Origin: an uncultured Paracoccaceae bacterium
GTDB taxonomy: Bacteria; Pseudomonadota; Alphaproteobacteria; Rhodobacterales; Rhodobacteraceae
Assembly: GCA_947493145.1 (NCBI GenBank)
Contig: CANLPZ010000001.1
Coordinates: forward strand, 806,001 to 870,000
Direction of reading: 5' to 3'
Length of the DNA: 64,000 nucleotides
The notes under the pieces were generated by a model. The model had not been told where the DNA came from, searched no databases, and saw only the letters and a program-made list of their open reading frames with translations. A program made the translations under genes and the position numbers. Below are positions 40,192 to 50,046 of this stretch, piece by piece; the first letter of the stretch is position 1, and each line of letters opens with the position of its first letter.

Positions 40192-40246
40192 ATTTCCGAC
40201 ATAAGGGCATAGTGCACCCTTTGTCGAGCAACTGACGGAGCCGTGA

Positions 40247-41245
40247 ATGAGTCTCGATACTGCAGCCACCAAACCACACGAACGTCTTAGCGCCGCTTTG
40301 ACGTCGGAAATGGAGGCCGTAAACGTCCTGATCCGCGAACGGATGGCATCTAAACACGCGCCGCGCATCCCCGAGGTCACGGCCCATTTGGTCGAAGCCG
40401 GCGGAAAACGTTTGCGTCCAATGTTGACTTTGGCTGCGGCGAATATGTGCGGTTACGACGGTCCATACCACGTGCATTTGGCCGCAACGGTCGAATTTAT
40501 TCACACTGCAACATTACTGCATGACGACGTGGTTGACGAAAGCGGTCAGCGACGTGGGCGACCAACTGCCAATTTGTTGTGGGACAACAAATCAAGCGTT
40601 CTGGTCGGCGACTATTTGTTTTCACGTTCATTCCAGTTGATGGTCGAAACTGGCAGCCTACGTGTGCTGGACATTCTGGCAAACGCATCTGCAACGATTG
40701 CCGAAGGCGAGGTCCTGCAATTAACCGCGGCCCAAGATCTGGCGACAGACGAAGCGATTTATTTGCAAGTCGTTCGCGGAAAAACTGCCGCGCTATTTTC
40801 GGCAGCGATGGAAGTCGGTGGTGTGATTGCCGGTGCTGATGAAACACAGGTTCAAGCGCTGTTTGACTATGGCGATGCACTTGGTGTTTCGTTCCAGATT
40901 GTTGACGACCTTCTTGATTACGGTGGCTCGGATGCAACCGGAAAAAACATTGGCGACGATTTTCGCGAACGAAAACTGACGCTGCCCGTTATCAAAGCTG
41001 TCGCAGCGGCAAACGACGATGAACGCGCGTTTTGGACGCGAACGATTGAAAAGGGTGACCAACGCGATGGGGATTTAAAACACGCGTTGGCATTGCTTGA
41101 TAAACACAACGCCATGGAATTGACCCGCCAAGACGCGCTTAGCTGGGCGGAAAAGGCGAAAACAGCGTTGCGAATTCTGCCTGAACATGAGTTGCGCGAA
41201 ATGCTGATTGATCTTGCCGACTACGTTGTGGCGCGGGTCAGTTAA
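40247..41245 (+). CDS. Long-chain polyprenyl diphosphate synthase (ubiquinone side chain)
   Basis: A 332-residue trans-isoprenyl diphosphate synthase. The two Asp-rich motifs are DDVVDE at about 93 (after ATLLHDD) and DDLLDYGGSDATG at about 222; other marks are GGKRLRPMLTLAAANMCGY and FREGKLTLP-like FRERKLTLPVIKAVAA. Members of this branch (IspB/DdsA) build the octa- or decaprenyl tail of ubiquinone from farnesyl diphosphate and isopentenyl diphosphate; chain length, probably decaprenyl in this group, cannot be proven from sequence. GGAG precedes the ATG. Its TAA shares TTAA with the convergent ispE stop. Confidence 0.92.
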   Translation: MSLDTAATKPHERLSAALTSEMEAVNVLIRERMASKHAPRIPEVTAHLVEAGGKRLRPMLTLAAANMCGYDGPYHVHLAATVEFIHTATLLHDDVVDESGQRRGRPTANLLWDNKSSVLVGDYLFSRSFQLMVETGSLRVLDILANASATIAEGEVLQLTAAQDLATDEAIYLQVVRGKTAALFSAAMEVGGVIAGADETQVQALFDYGDALGVSFQIVDDLLDYGGSDATGKNIGDDFRERKLTLPVIKAVAAANDDERAFWTRTIEKGDQRDGDLKHALALLDKHNAMELTRQDALSWAEKAKTALRILPEHELREMLIDLADYVVARVS

Positions 41246-42072
41246 GTCAAAACCGTCGCACGCACCCACCAATCAGTATGTTCGGCACCAACTTCGTAAG
41301 CCGCAAATTGCGCGGCTTTCAAGGTTGGGTAAATCGCAAAACACGTGGCACCTGAACCGGACATTCGCGCCATTCGTGCATCACGTGAATTGGAAAGATC
41401 ACCCAAAACGCGTTCGATAACTGGCGCTTGCGACATAGCAGGATGTTCCAAATCGTTGCGTTGCAACATCAGCCAATCAACGCAATCTGAAACCCCGTCG
41501 AACGTTGGTAGCGTTTCAGGCATTGGCGCGTTGGTTTTTTGATCCATCGCTGAAAATACGGCCCCTGTCGGGACGGACACAAGCGGGTTCACGATCAATG
41601 CCGGCAAGGGCGGCAGCGTGATTTTTTCCAACTGTTCACCAATACCGCGCATACGGGTTGCGGTTGAGGCCATGCACACAGGCACGTCCGCCCCAAGTGC
41701 AAGCACGGCGTCAGGTGCAATTCGAACGCCAAGACGTTCAGCCGCGCGTAAAACCGCAGCTGCATCCGCTGACCCGCCACCGATACCTGCCTCTGACGGC
41801 AGGTTTTTCACCAACGCCATGTCCAATGTCTGCCCGACACTTTCAGCGGCCCGCCACATCAGGTTGCGCGCGTCGGTCGGAACATTTTTTCCCAAAGGGC
41901 CCGAAACAGAAAGCCGCATGTCGCGCGCAGGCTGCACAGTTATGGCATCGCCAAAATCGGCAAAAGCGACCAAGCTGTCCAACACATGATACCCATCCTC
42001 CCGCTGCCCTGTGACATGAAGGCTCAGGTTCACCTTTGCCGGTGCAAATTCAGTGATCAAATTGGTCGTCAT
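41242..42072 (-). CDS. ispE: 4-diphosphocytidyl-2-C-methyl-D-erythritol kinase
   Basis: A 276-residue GHMP kinase that phosphorylates CDP-methylerythritol in the MEP route to isoprenoids. It opens with FAPAKVNLSLHVTGQREDGYH (core PAKVNLSLHV), and the ATP-binding glycine loop is PSEAGIGGGSADAAAVLRAA, with MSGSGATCFAIY near the C-terminus. A clear ribosome site is not visible upstream of the ATG, and it follows the TPR gene by 9 nt, so coupling is likely. Convergent with the polyprenyl synthase gene whose product uses the isoprenoid units. Confidence 0.95.
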   Translation of the reverse strand: MTTNLITEFAPAKVNLSLHVTGQREDGYHVLDSLVAFADFGDAITVQPARDMRLSVSGPLGKNVPTDARNLMWRAAESVGQTLDMALVKNLPSEAGIGGGSADAAAVLRAAERLGVRIAPDAVLALGADVPVCMASTATRMRGIGEQLEKITLPPLPALIVNPLVSVPTGAVFSAMDQKTNAPMPETLPTFDGVSDCVDWLMLQRNDLEHPAMSQAPVIERVLGDLSNSRDARMARMSGSGATCFAIYPTLKAAQFAAYEVGAEHTDWWVRATVLT

Positions 42073-42081
42073 CGTGTAAAA

Positions 42082-43773
42082 TTAATTGTCGTTCGCAACG
42101 TCAAATGGCTCTTCGCCCTCTTCCTCTCGTACGACATCCAATCCGACTTCAAGCTTACGACGAATGCGGTCCGCGTCTTTTTCGACCGGATCGAATGACA
42201 AAGCGCGGTTCCATTGGAACGTTGCTTCGACTTTGCGTCCAACCGCCCAATACGCATCACCCAAATGATCGTTTACGATGGGATCGACCGCCTCAATCTC
42301 TGCCGCGCGTTCAAGATGGACAACGGCATCTTCGAACTTACCTGTTCGGAACAGAACCCACCCCAAACTGTCAACGATATACCCACTGTCAGGGCGCGCT
42401 GCGACAGCACGTTCAATCATGTCAGTGGCTTCGTCCAGCTTCGCGTTCATTTCAACCAAGGAATATCCAAGATAATTCAAGACCTGTGGCTGATCTGGAT
42501 TCAGGTCCAATGCCTGTCGGAAATCTGCCTCGGCCTTTGGCCATTCCCCCATGCGCTCATAGGCAATGCCACGTGTATAGTAGACGAACCAATGTTCTGG
42601 CCGCGGGTCGCCGAAAATTTCGATCGCTTTGGTGTAGGCATCCGCTGCCTCGCCGTATTCGCTGAGCTGACGTTGAAGATCACCCGTTGATATATGAACA
42701 TCCGCGACCTGCGGATGGCTTTTGGAAAGTTGCTGCAACACTTCGACCGCAGCATCTGGTTTTTCGGATAAACGCAATGCTTCGGCGCGACCCAATTCCG
42801 CCGCATGAAACGCGTCGCTGTCACGGGGAACTTTGTTATAGGTTTTCGTCGCCAGTTCGTACCGTTCTAGACTTTCTAACAATCCAGCCGAAAACAAAAT
42901 CGCCTCGATATGATCGGGGCGCAGGTGTTCTGCCATGCGTGAATAAATCAAGGTGTACCCATCGGCCGCTTCGCCATCCAAAGCGATCCCAACCGTATAA
43001 AATACTTCTGCGATACCGTCCTTGGCCGACCCAAGAAACGTAAAATCCAAGGGCTCGCCTGCAACCAATCGTGCGCGCAATTTGGTCAAACCAATATCCA
43101 AGGTCTGCCCAAACGTATTGTCGATAACATCAATGGCGTCTTCGTTACGGCCAAGTTGGCTTAGCACCTCGACATAAGCCAACGCCCCGCGTCGTGTGCG
43201 GCGCATTTGGGCCGCGTCTTCCGATGCGAAAACGGCATCGGCGCCTTCCATGTCACCCGCCAAGGCAAGCGCAAGCGCTTTGTGGTACTTTGCAAATGCG
43301 CTCAGGCCCGGTTGGGCGGCGACATCATCGAAATCCATCAAAGCTTGCGAAATTTTACCGGTTCCAACATGCGACCATGCTTGGATCAAGCCATCCACCA
43401 ACGGACCTATTTGTCGCCCAGCTTCTGCGTCCCGCAATATGCTTTCAAAATCGCCGCGCGCCACTTGATCTGTAGTGATAACGATCGCTGCAATTTGGCT
43501 GTCTACGCCGGCCTGTTCCATTCGGCGCGCAATGGGCAATGCTTGTTTGACGGATCCCAACCCAACATAGGACGTCATTGCGTTTTCCATAATCGACGCA
43601 TTGCTGGGATCACGTGACAACGCACGTGTGAAATACAATGCCGCCTCTTCATAGTCGCTAAAATAAGATGCGTGCCGCGCAGCCAAATACGATCCGGCCA
43701 AACCATCCGCCGCCAATGGGCTGACGCTCAGCCAAGTTGAGGCGACGAAAACTGCAAGTTTTGAAATGCGCAA
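42082..43773 (-). CDS. TPR-repeat protein with signal peptide (TTG start)
   Basis: A 563-residue tetratricopeptide-repeat protein. With a TTG start at 43773 the N-terminus is a signal peptide (RISKLAVFVASTWLSVSPLA then ADG), and CAGGAG lies 6 nt upstream; longer in-frame ATG starts would bury the signal. TPR motifs run through the body, clearest near residue 55 (AALYFTRALSRDPSNA), 365-395 and 405-475 (AEADFRQALDLNPDQPQVLNY written in part as FRQALDLNPDQPQVLNY) and 490-515. TPRs mediate protein contacts, here probably in the periplasm. A tail rich in Glu and Val ends the protein. Confidence 0.8.
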   Translation of the reverse strand: MRISKLAVFVASTWLSVSPLAADGLAGSYLAARHASYFSDYEEAALYFTRALSRDPSNASIMENAMTSYVGLGSVKQALPIARRMEQAGVDSQIAAIVITTDQVARGDFESILRDAEAGRQIGPLVDGLIQAWSHVGTGKISQALMDFDDVAAQPGLSAFAKYHKALALALAGDMEGADAVFASEDAAQMRRTRRGALAYVEVLSQLGRNEDAIDVIDNTFGQTLDIGLTKLRARLVAGEPLDFTFLGSAKDGIAEVFYTVGIALDGEAADGYTLIYSRMAEHLRPDHIEAILFSAGLLESLERYELATKTYNKVPRDSDAFHAAELGRAEALRLSEKPDAAVEVLQQLSKSHPQVADVHISTGDLQRQLSEYGEAADAYTKAIEIFGDPRPEHWFVYYTRGIAYERMGEWPKAEADFRQALDLNPDQPQVLNYLGYSLVEMNAKLDEATDMIERAVAARPDSGYIVDSLGWVLFRTGKFEDAVVHLERAAEIEAVDPIVNDHLGDAYWAVGRKVEATFQWNRALSFDPVEKDADRIRRKLEVGLDVVREEEGEEPFDVANDN

Positions 43774-43900
43774 AGCAAGCTCCTGTTCTAGGTTTCTCAA
43801 AAGCCTAGAACGCTCGTCCCACATACGCAATGCGACGGCTGCAAAATTGCACAGCCGCCGCCATAACATTTTCGACATTCACGCGGAAAACCGCGCAAAT

Positions 43901-45553
43901 TCACATGTTTGGATAGTTCGGACCTTCGCCACCTTGTGGTGTCACCCAGTTGATATTCTGGCTTGGGTCCTTGATGTCGCAGGTTTTGCAATGCACACAG
44001 TTTTGGAAGTTGATCACAAAACGGGCGTCTTTGCCGTCTTCTTCGACCACTTCGTAAACCCCCGCAGGGCAATAGCGTTGCGCCGGTTCAGCATAATCAG
44101 GCAAGTTGACACCAATCGGTATGCTTGGATCTTTAAGCTGCAAATGCGCAGGTTGCTGTTCTTCGTGGTTGGTAAAGCTGAATGACACATTTGTCAGGCG
44201 ATCAAACGAAAGCGTTCCATCGGGTTTTGGGTAATCGATCGGTTTATGATCTGCGGCTTTGCCCGTTGCGGCAGCATCTGTTTTGCCGTGCTTCAACGTC
44301 CCCAAAAGCGAGAACCCAAATAGGTTGTTGGTCCACATATCCACACCGCCGATGGCCAAAGAGGCAACCAGACCAAAGCGCGACCAAAGCGGTTTCACGT
44401 TACGTACGCGTTTTAGGTCTTTGCCGATAACGCCTGTTTTGATTTCTGTATCGTAGTCTTCCAATACATCGGATTGGCGCCCGTCTTTGATCGCTTTTAC
44501 AGCAGCTTCTGCCGCAGCTATGCCCGAATGCATCGCATTGTGGTTTCCCTTAATGCGCGGCACATTCACAAGACCTGCGGAACAACCCAACAATGCTCCA
44601 CCTGGGAACGCTGTTTGCGGGATTGATTGAAAACCGCCCTCAGAAATCGCACGCGCACCATAGGCAACGCGCTTGCCCCCTTTCAGCAGCTCAGCCACCA
44701 TCGGGTGATGTTTGAAACGCTGGAATTCCATGTACGGGAACAGATGTGGGTTTTTATAGTTCAGGTGAACCACAAAGCCGACGTAGACTTGGTTGTTTTC
44801 CAAGTGGTAGATAAACGACCCGCCGCCTGCATTTGAATTCAACGGCCAGCCCATGGTGTGGCTAACTTCGCCTTGGTTATGTTTGGCTGGATCGATTTCC
44901 CAGATTTCTTTCATGCCGATGCCAAATTTGGCGACATCACTTTCGGCATCAAGGCTGTATTTCTCGATCACTTGCTTGGACAATGAGCCACGAACGCCTT
45001 CGGACAAGAAGACATATTTCCCGTGCAGTTCCATGCCAGGCTCTGTGCCTTCGCCGTAGGATCCATCAGGTTCAACACCGAAAACACCCGCGACGACACC
45101 TTTGACCTCGCCCTTGTCCCCGTAAACCAATTCAGAACAGGCCATACCTGGGAAAATCTCGACACCCATTGCTTCGGCTTGTTCTGCCATCCAGCGGCAA
45201 ACGTTGCCCATCGACACAATGTAATTTCCGTGGTTGTTCATCAACGGCGGCATCGCGAAATTAGGGATACGAATCTTGCCCGCCTCACCCAACATGTAAA
45301 AATTATCTTCTTTTACGGGTGTATTCAGTGGGGCGCCTTTTTCTTTCCAATCAGGGATCAAACGATCAAGGCCCGATGGATCCAAAACCGCACCTGACAA
45401 GATATGCGCGCCGACTTCTGACCCTTTTTCAAGAACAACAACGTTGAGATCAGCGTCAAGCTGTTTGAGTCGGATCGCAGCAGATAGCCCCGCAGGTCCT
45501 GCACCAACGATGACGACATCGTATTCCATTGCTTCGCGTTCTATCTCGGCCAT
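43901..45553 (-). CDS. Electron transfer flavoprotein-ubiquinone oxidoreductase
   Basis: A 550-residue ETF-QO, which passes electrons from reduced ETF (fed by acyl-CoA dehydrogenases) into ubiquinone at the inner membrane. The FAD motif VVIVGAGPAGLSAAIRLKQL is at residues 13-33, and VVLEKGSEVGAHILSGAVLD follows. The C-terminal half has a 4Fe-4S site with Cys in RYCPAGVYEV and NCVHCKTCDIKDP. Ubiquinone-contact segments occur in the middle. GGAGAGGCAAA precedes the ATG. The acyl-CoA dehydrogenase at 55.0 kb is a plausible electron source. Confidence 0.97.
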   Translation of the reverse strand: MAEIEREAMEYDVVIVGAGPAGLSAAIRLKQLDADLNVVVLEKGSEVGAHILSGAVLDPSGLDRLIPDWKEKGAPLNTPVKEDNFYMLGEAGKIRIPNFAMPPLMNNHGNYIVSMGNVCRWMAEQAEAMGVEIFPGMACSELVYGDKGEVKGVVAGVFGVEPDGSYGEGTEPGMELHGKYVFLSEGVRGSLSKQVIEKYSLDAESDVAKFGIGMKEIWEIDPAKHNQGEVSHTMGWPLNSNAGGGSFIYHLENNQVYVGFVVHLNYKNPHLFPYMEFQRFKHHPMVAELLKGGKRVAYGARAISEGGFQSIPQTAFPGGALLGCSAGLVNVPRIKGNHNAMHSGIAAAEAAVKAIKDGRQSDVLEDYDTEIKTGVIGKDLKRVRNVKPLWSRFGLVASLAIGGVDMWTNNLFGFSLLGTLKHGKTDAAATGKAADHKPIDYPKPDGTLSFDRLTNVSFSFTNHEEQQPAHLQLKDPSIPIGVNLPDYAEPAQRYCPAGVYEVVEEDGKDARFVINFQNCVHCKTCDIKDPSQNINWVTPQGGEGPNYPNM

Positions 45554-45650
45554 TTTGCCTCTCCTTTGTAAAGACGGGTCAACGCCCTAGAAATTCAATG
45601 TTGGTAAAGTTGGTATCAAACCTGACCTTTACGTCAATCGTGACACGACG

Positions 45651-46628
45651 TTAAACATCCAAACCGCGACGATCCGACGTTGTTTTATGACGATTTAGAT
45701 ATTTCCAACCCAAAAACACAACCAACAACGACACATAACCATCAATGGCATAATGCCACCCAAGATGAACTGACAAAAAGAGGTATATTAACACCAAGGC
45801 AACGGAGACCGGCCAAAGCCACTTTGTCCGGTCCACCATATAAAGCGCATAAACACCAACCATCGCGACATGGACACTTGGAAAGGCGGAAATTCCTGAC
45901 CCCAAGGCTTGGCCTTTGCTTGCATAAATTGACCACAGGTATTCGTGTGTTGCACCGATCGGGCTGTCGGAAATGCCTGCTGTTTTCAAAGCCAACAACA
46001 ACCCCTTAAATCGATCCGACATTTCAATACGGTCGTAATAAATCGGACCTGCTGACATGCCAGCAAGTGCCAAAACGGTCCCGACACCGGCCCACGCCAA
46101 AAGATACAATTTCAAATATCGGGAAACGCGGGCTTGGTCATCGTCGAACAACACCAAAATAACCGGCAAGAACATGGCTGGGATCAGCCACATATCCATA
46201 TAAATGAATTCTGCTAAATTCACTGGGAATTTCGCCCCCAACGCATGGGTGATTTCCCACGGGTCGATGCCAAAATGAATAACGCGGTCCAAAGCTGCCC
46301 AAAATGGATCGCTGTAAAACGGAATAATGTTTGGCAATGTCGATTTGACCATCGTGAACACAAGGAAAAACGCATTTGCGGCGATCAACGCGACAAAGGC
46401 CCGCGGAAGTCGCCCGACCAAAACACGCCAAGGCAAAAACAAAAACATCGCTGCAAACAGGACCAACACACCCCAAGCGCGTTCCAAAAAGAACGCCACG
46501 GAATTTCCAAGCACGCTGCCCATTGCTTGGATCACATGCATCGGATTATCGCGGAAAATTGCAATTACCAACAATCCGATAATGAAATAGACTGCAACAA
46601 AACGAAGAAAGAACTGCATGCGAAACAT
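45651..46628 (-). CDS. PAP2 superfamily membrane protein (inositolphosphotransferase-like)
   Basis: A 325-residue integral membrane protein with about six helices. The C-terminal half carries two motifs of the PAP2/aureobasidin-resistance group: GSGISAFPSVHVAMVGVYAL (His at about 263) and SVHLGWHYAIDGYVSLLVV (His and Asp). The first motif lacks the Lys-rich phosphate site of soluble phosphatases, so an inositol- or sphingolipid-type transferase fold is favoured. The exact donor and acceptor lipids cannot be read from the sequence. The ATG at 46628 or an in-frame one at 46619 could be used. Confidence 0.8.
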   Translation of the reverse strand: MFRMQFFLRFVAVYFIIGLLVIAIFRDNPMHVIQAMGSVLGNSVAFFLERAWGVLVLFAAMFLFLPWRVLVGRLPRAFVALIAANAFFLVFTMVKSTLPNIIPFYSDPFWAALDRVIHFGIDPWEITHALGAKFPVNLAEFIYMDMWLIPAMFLPVILVLFDDDQARVSRYLKLYLLAWAGVGTVLALAGMSAGPIYYDRIEMSDRFKGLLLALKTAGISDSPIGATHEYLWSIYASKGQALGSGISAFPSVHVAMVGVYALYMVDRTKWLWPVSVALVLIYLFLSVHLGWHYAIDGYVSLLVVFLGWKYLNRHKTTSDRRGLDV

Positions 46629-46683
46629 CGCTTATGATTATTGGTTTTAAGCTAATCTATACCGATAGTCTTTGCTGTTGCTA

Positions 46684-46712
46684 TTGACTTTGCACCCCGC
46701 AGTTTGATTAAC
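46684..46712 (+). promoter_or_regulatory. Possible greA promoter
   Basis: TTGACT at 46684-46689 is a good -35 box; the best -10 candidates about 16-18 bp later (around GATTAAC) are poor. It lies about 100 bp before greA. Tentative. Confidence 0.3.
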
Positions 46713-46793
46713 ACATTCGGACGTTGCGCGAAAAGCGCAGGCAGAACAACCAAAGCCAATATTTCGTGGCCCCAAATTAAGGGTAGAACTAAA

Positions 46794-47264
46794 ATGGACA
46801 AAATTCCTTTGACGCAGGCGGGCTTTGACCGTTTGGATGCAGAACTAAAGACCTTAAAAACGGTTGAACGACCTGCAATCATTCGGGCGATTGCCGAGGC
46901 GCGTGAACACGGAGATTTGTCTGAAAACGCCGAATATCACTCAGCCAAAGAAAAACAGAGCTTTATCGAAGGCCGGATTAAAGAACTCGAAGCAATTATT
47001 TCGCTCGCCGATGTGATTGATCCCGCAACAATGTCTGGCACCGTCAAATTCGGCGCGACTGTCAAATTGGTCGACGAAGACACTGACGAAGAAAAGACAT
47101 ATCAGATTGTCGGCGAATACGAGGCCGATATCGAAGCCGGCAAGCTAAATATCAAATCACCCCTAGCCCGCGCATTGATCGGCAAGGACGAAGGCGATAG
47201 CGTGGAATTTAAGTCTCCTGGTGGAGAAAAGTTCTACGAAATTCTGGAAATCCTCTTCGTCTAA
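46794..47264 (+). CDS. greA: Transcription elongation factor GreA
   Basis: A 156-residue GreA that rescues backtracked RNA polymerase by stimulating RNA cleavage. The N-terminal coiled coil ([20 protein letters not shown]) ends at the acidic tip [20 protein letters not shown] (20 residues); the C-terminal FKBP-like domain contains [20 protein letters not shown] and [25 protein letters not shown] precedes the ATG at 46794; an upstream ATG at 46704 adds 30 residues of no family character. Confidence 0.97.
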   Translation: MDKIPLTQAGFDRLDAELKTLKTVERPAIIRAIAEAREHGDLSENAEYHSAKEKQSFIEGRIKELEAIISLADVIDPATMSGTVKFGATVKLVDEDTDEEKTYQIVGEYEADIEAGKLNIKSPLARALIGKDEGDSVEFKSPGGEKFYEILEILFV

Positions 47265-47293
47265 TTTGACGAAACAACTGAAAGCCGACCATC

Positions 47294-48310
47294 GTGGCAG
47301 AGCGCAAATCAAAACCAAATTCAGGTCTAGGGGTTTTTGACCGTCCTGACCGTCGTCGGTTTACGGCAACCGAAATAATTGCTGTTGCGCTAAGCATAGT
47401 TTGGTTGCTGGGGGCGGGCCTGTTTTTTTGGAATGTCCCTCAAGAAGAATTCGGAACCAGCGACGAAGGTAAAACGCTTCGTTTTGTGATGACCTTGATG
47501 GCCATCTTTTTGCCGATTGCGATGATCTGGGTCGCAGCCGCCGCTGCGCGATCTTCGCGGATCATGCGCGAGGAATCGCGCCGTTTGCAAACAGCCATTG
47601 ACGCCATGCGTCAAACCTATGTCGCGGATCAACAGGCAAAGGGCATGCAAGTCCGTCCCTCAGTCGAAGAAAAGTTGGATCAAATCGCCGAAGCGACCAA
47701 ACAAACTGAAACGGCATTGGCGACATTTGCAACGTCTCGGGATACGTCCCCGCTAAAGGCGCGTACAAAACCAGAGGAACCACAATCAGATGACCAACCC
47801 GGTTTGGCACTCGGGACTCCGGCCGAAGACCTTGCGCCCCCATTGGACAAGTCTGATTTCATACGCGCACTGAATTTTCCAGACACAGCAGAAGACGAGA
47901 TCGGGTTTACGGCTCTGCGGCGCGCGCTTCAGGACCGCAAAGCGGCACAATTGGTTCAGGCGAGCCAAGACATCCTAACGCTGCTCAGCCAAGAAGGTAT
48001 CTATATGGATGACCTGCGTCCGGATCGTGCACGGCCTGAAATTTGGCGGCGATTTGCCCATGGCGAACGTGGACGTCAAGTGGCCGGTTTAGGCGGCGTT
48101 CGTGATCGTTCAAGCCTTGCACTGTCGGCGGGACGTATGCGCGAAGATCCCATTTTCCGCGATGCCGCCCACCATTTTTTGCGCGTCTTTGATAAACAAC
48201 TGATCGAATTCGAAGAGGTTGCCAGCGACGAAGATATGGTTGCATTTGCCGAAACACGCACAGCGCGCGCGTTTATGTTGTTGGGACGCGTTTCAGGGAC
48301 CTTCGACTAA
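47294..48310 (+). CDS. Conserved membrane protein of unknown function (GTG start)
   Basis: A 338-residue protein with two N-terminal membrane helices (IIAVALSIVWLLGAGLFFW, about 28-46, and VMTLMAIFLPIAMIWVAAA, about 65-83), a coiled-coil stretch (SSRIMREESRRLQTAIDAMR), a Pro-rich linker and a C-terminal soluble domain (about 185-338; FIRALNFPDTAEDEIGFTAL, RMREDPIFRDAAHHFLRVFD). Both loops and tail are probably cytoplasmic. I do not know its function. The GTG at 47294 lacks a strong ribosome site. It follows greA by 29 nt and ends three bases from the convergent moeA stop. Confidence 0.75.
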   Translation: MAERKSKPNSGLGVFDRPDRRRFTATEIIAVALSIVWLLGAGLFFWNVPQEEFGTSDEGKTLRFVMTLMAIFLPIAMIWVAAAAARSSRIMREESRRLQTAIDAMRQTYVADQQAKGMQVRPSVEEKLDQIAEATKQTETALATFATSRDTSPLKARTKPEEPQSDDQPGLALGTPAEDLAPPLDKSDFIRALNFPDTAEDEIGFTALRRALQDRKAAQLVQASQDILTLLSQEGIYMDDLRPDRARPEIWRRFAHGERGRQVAGLGGVRDRSSLALSAGRMREDPIFRDAAHHFLRVFDKQLIEFEEVASDEDMVAFAETRTARAFMLLGRVSGTFD

Positions 48311-48313
48311 ACG

Positions 48314-49564
48314 TCAAAGCCCGAATGCCGTAAACGGGATGAACCGAACGAGGTCACCCTTTTCAATGTCGCGCGCTGGCGCGTCGAGTTCGACCAATCC
48401 ATTTGCCCACGACAGGCCGGAAATACGGCCCGAGCCTTCGGATGCGAACACCTCAACCTGATCCCCGTCTAAACGTGCCCGCAGATATTCTGAGCGTCCT
48501 TCTTTTTTTGACTTCTCAAACCCAGCCGCAACCATAAATCCACGCGGCGCGTTCCACCCCTGTCCCGACATTTGCATGACTGTCGGACGGGCGAACACAA
48601 GGCTGCACACGAAGGCCGCGACCGGATTTCCAGGCAGACCGAAAACAGGGACCCCATCCCAAAACGCCAATGCTAACGGTCGACCAGGTTTAATTGCGAT
48701 CCGCCACAGCGCCATAGACCCCGTATCGTTCAAAAGCGCCGAAATATGATCTTCATCCCCCGCGGAGGCGCCGCCCGTTGTCACGATCAAATCTGCCTGT
48801 TTCGCCCCTTTATCCAGACAGCTACGAACCGCCTCGCGGTTATCAGCAGAAATTCCAAGGTCGACAACAGCACACCCGAACTGTTCAAACATTGATTTTA
48901 GCATCGGGCGATTTGCGTCCACGATCGCGTTTTCACGCGGGTCGTTTGCGTCATCCACCAACTCATCGCCGGTGGACAGGATCGCGACCGTCAAACGTTT
49001 GAACACGGGCAAGGTTGACACCCCTGTCGCAGCCAACAGCGCCATATCAGCAGGCGTGATTTTATGCCCTTGGGCAAAGATCGGATCACCCGCGTTCACG
49101 TCTTCTCCCGCGTTTCTTTTGTTCGCGTATTTTTTCCCGCGCCCGTTAAAAACAATGGTGTCTTCTTCGACGTCCACGTCTTCTTGTAAAATGACAGTGT
49201 CCACGCCGTTTGGGATGGCTGCACCCGTCAAAATTCGGCACGCTGAACCAAAGGGCACGGATCCATCAAAATCGGCCCCCGCTGCTGCGCGACCACCAAC
49301 AATTGGAATGCGATTTTCTGTTTCGGACAAGCAATCCCAAGCAAGCCCATACCCATCCACAGCAGAATTCGCACGTGGTGGGTGGCTACGTTGCGCCAAA
49401 ACATCATCAGCAATGACGCGCCCTCGTGCATGCGCTGTCTCGATGGTTTCGCGACCTACGACAACTGAAAGCGATGATTGAAGATGCGCTAAGGCATCGG
49501 ATACAGGTGTCCAATAGGTTCCAACCGGCAATGCAAAACAATCGTTTTTTAGTTTACCAGTCAT
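48314..49564 (-). CDS. moeA: Molybdopterin molybdenumtransferase
   Basis: A 416-residue MoeA, which inserts molybdate into adenylated molybdopterin. It shows the ARGRVIADDVLAQRSHPPRANSAVDGYG region (core HPPRANSAVDGYGL), AAAGADFDGSVPFGSACRIL, ILTGAAIPNGVDTVI, STGDELVDDA, VTTGGASAGDEDHI and VFGLPGNPVAAFVCSLVF. Length is normal. Its ATG overlaps the mobB stop by 4 nt. Part of the fdhD-mobA-mobB-moeA unit. Confidence 0.96.
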   Translation of the reverse strand: MTGKLKNDCFALPVGTYWTPVSDALAHLQSSLSVVVGRETIETAHARGRVIADDVLAQRSHPPRANSAVDGYGLAWDCLSETENRIPIVGGRAAAGADFDGSVPFGSACRILTGAAIPNGVDTVILQEDVDVEEDTIVFNGRGKKYANKRNAGEDVNAGDPIFAQGHKITPADMALLAATGVSTLPVFKRLTVAILSTGDELVDDANDPRENAIVDANRPMLKSMFEQFGCAVVDLGISADNREAVRSCLDKGAKQADLIVTTGGASAGDEDHISALLNDTGSMALWRIAIKPGRPLALAFWDGVPVFGLPGNPVAAFVCSLVFARPTVMQMSGQGWNAPRGFMVAAGFEKSKKEGRSEYLRARLDGDQVEVFASEGSGRISGLSWANGLVELDAPARDIEKGDLVRFIPFTAFGL

Positions 49565-50046
49565 AATCCGACCTGTTGTAAAACAAAATCTGCAATGGAT
49601 TTTGTGTCATCTAAATCAAAAACGGGACGGTCGAGGTCCATTGGCACATCAGCCGCAACCGCCAAAACCGTGTCATCGCAAATCAATGGGTGCTGTGTCT
49701 GCGCACGGTGCGCTTCGATTTTTTTATGGCTATCGCGTTTGTATCCCTCGACCAATATCAAATCGACAGGCGCCATTTGATCCAAAAGCTCTGTCAAATT
49801 TGGCTCTGCTTCATCACGAAGCTCTGACATCAATACCCAGCGTTGTTTTGACGACAAAACCACCTGTTGCGCGCCTGCGGTTCTGTGTCTGAAACTGTCT
49901 TTTCCAGGCTGGTCAACGTCAAAACTATGATGTGCATGTTTTACTGTAGACACCGAATATCCACGCGACGTGATATCCGCGACAAGTCTTTCCATCAGCC
50001 CTGTTTTTCCGGCATTTTTATATCCAACGACACCAAAAACTCTCAT
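49561..50046 (-). CDS. mobB: Molybdopterin-guanine dinucleotide biosynthesis adaptor MobB
   Basis: A 161-residue P-loop GTP-binding protein. Walker A is GYKNAGKTGLMERLV at about residues 7-14, followed by STVKHAHHSFDVD, the typical MobB helical segment, and DSFRHRTAGAQQV. It helps MobA form the bis-MGD form of the cofactor used by formate dehydrogenases and DMSO-reductase-type enzymes. Start overlaps the mobA stop by 4 nt, and it overlaps moeA at its own end. Confidence 0.94.
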   Translation of the reverse strand: MRVFGVVGYKNAGKTGLMERLVADITSRGYSVSTVKHAHHSFDVDQPGKDSFRHRTAGAQQVVLSSKQRWVLMSELRDEAEPNLTELLDQMAPVDLILVEGYKRDSHKKIEAHRAQTQHPLICDDTVLAVAADVPMDLDRPVFDLDDTKSIADFVLQQVGL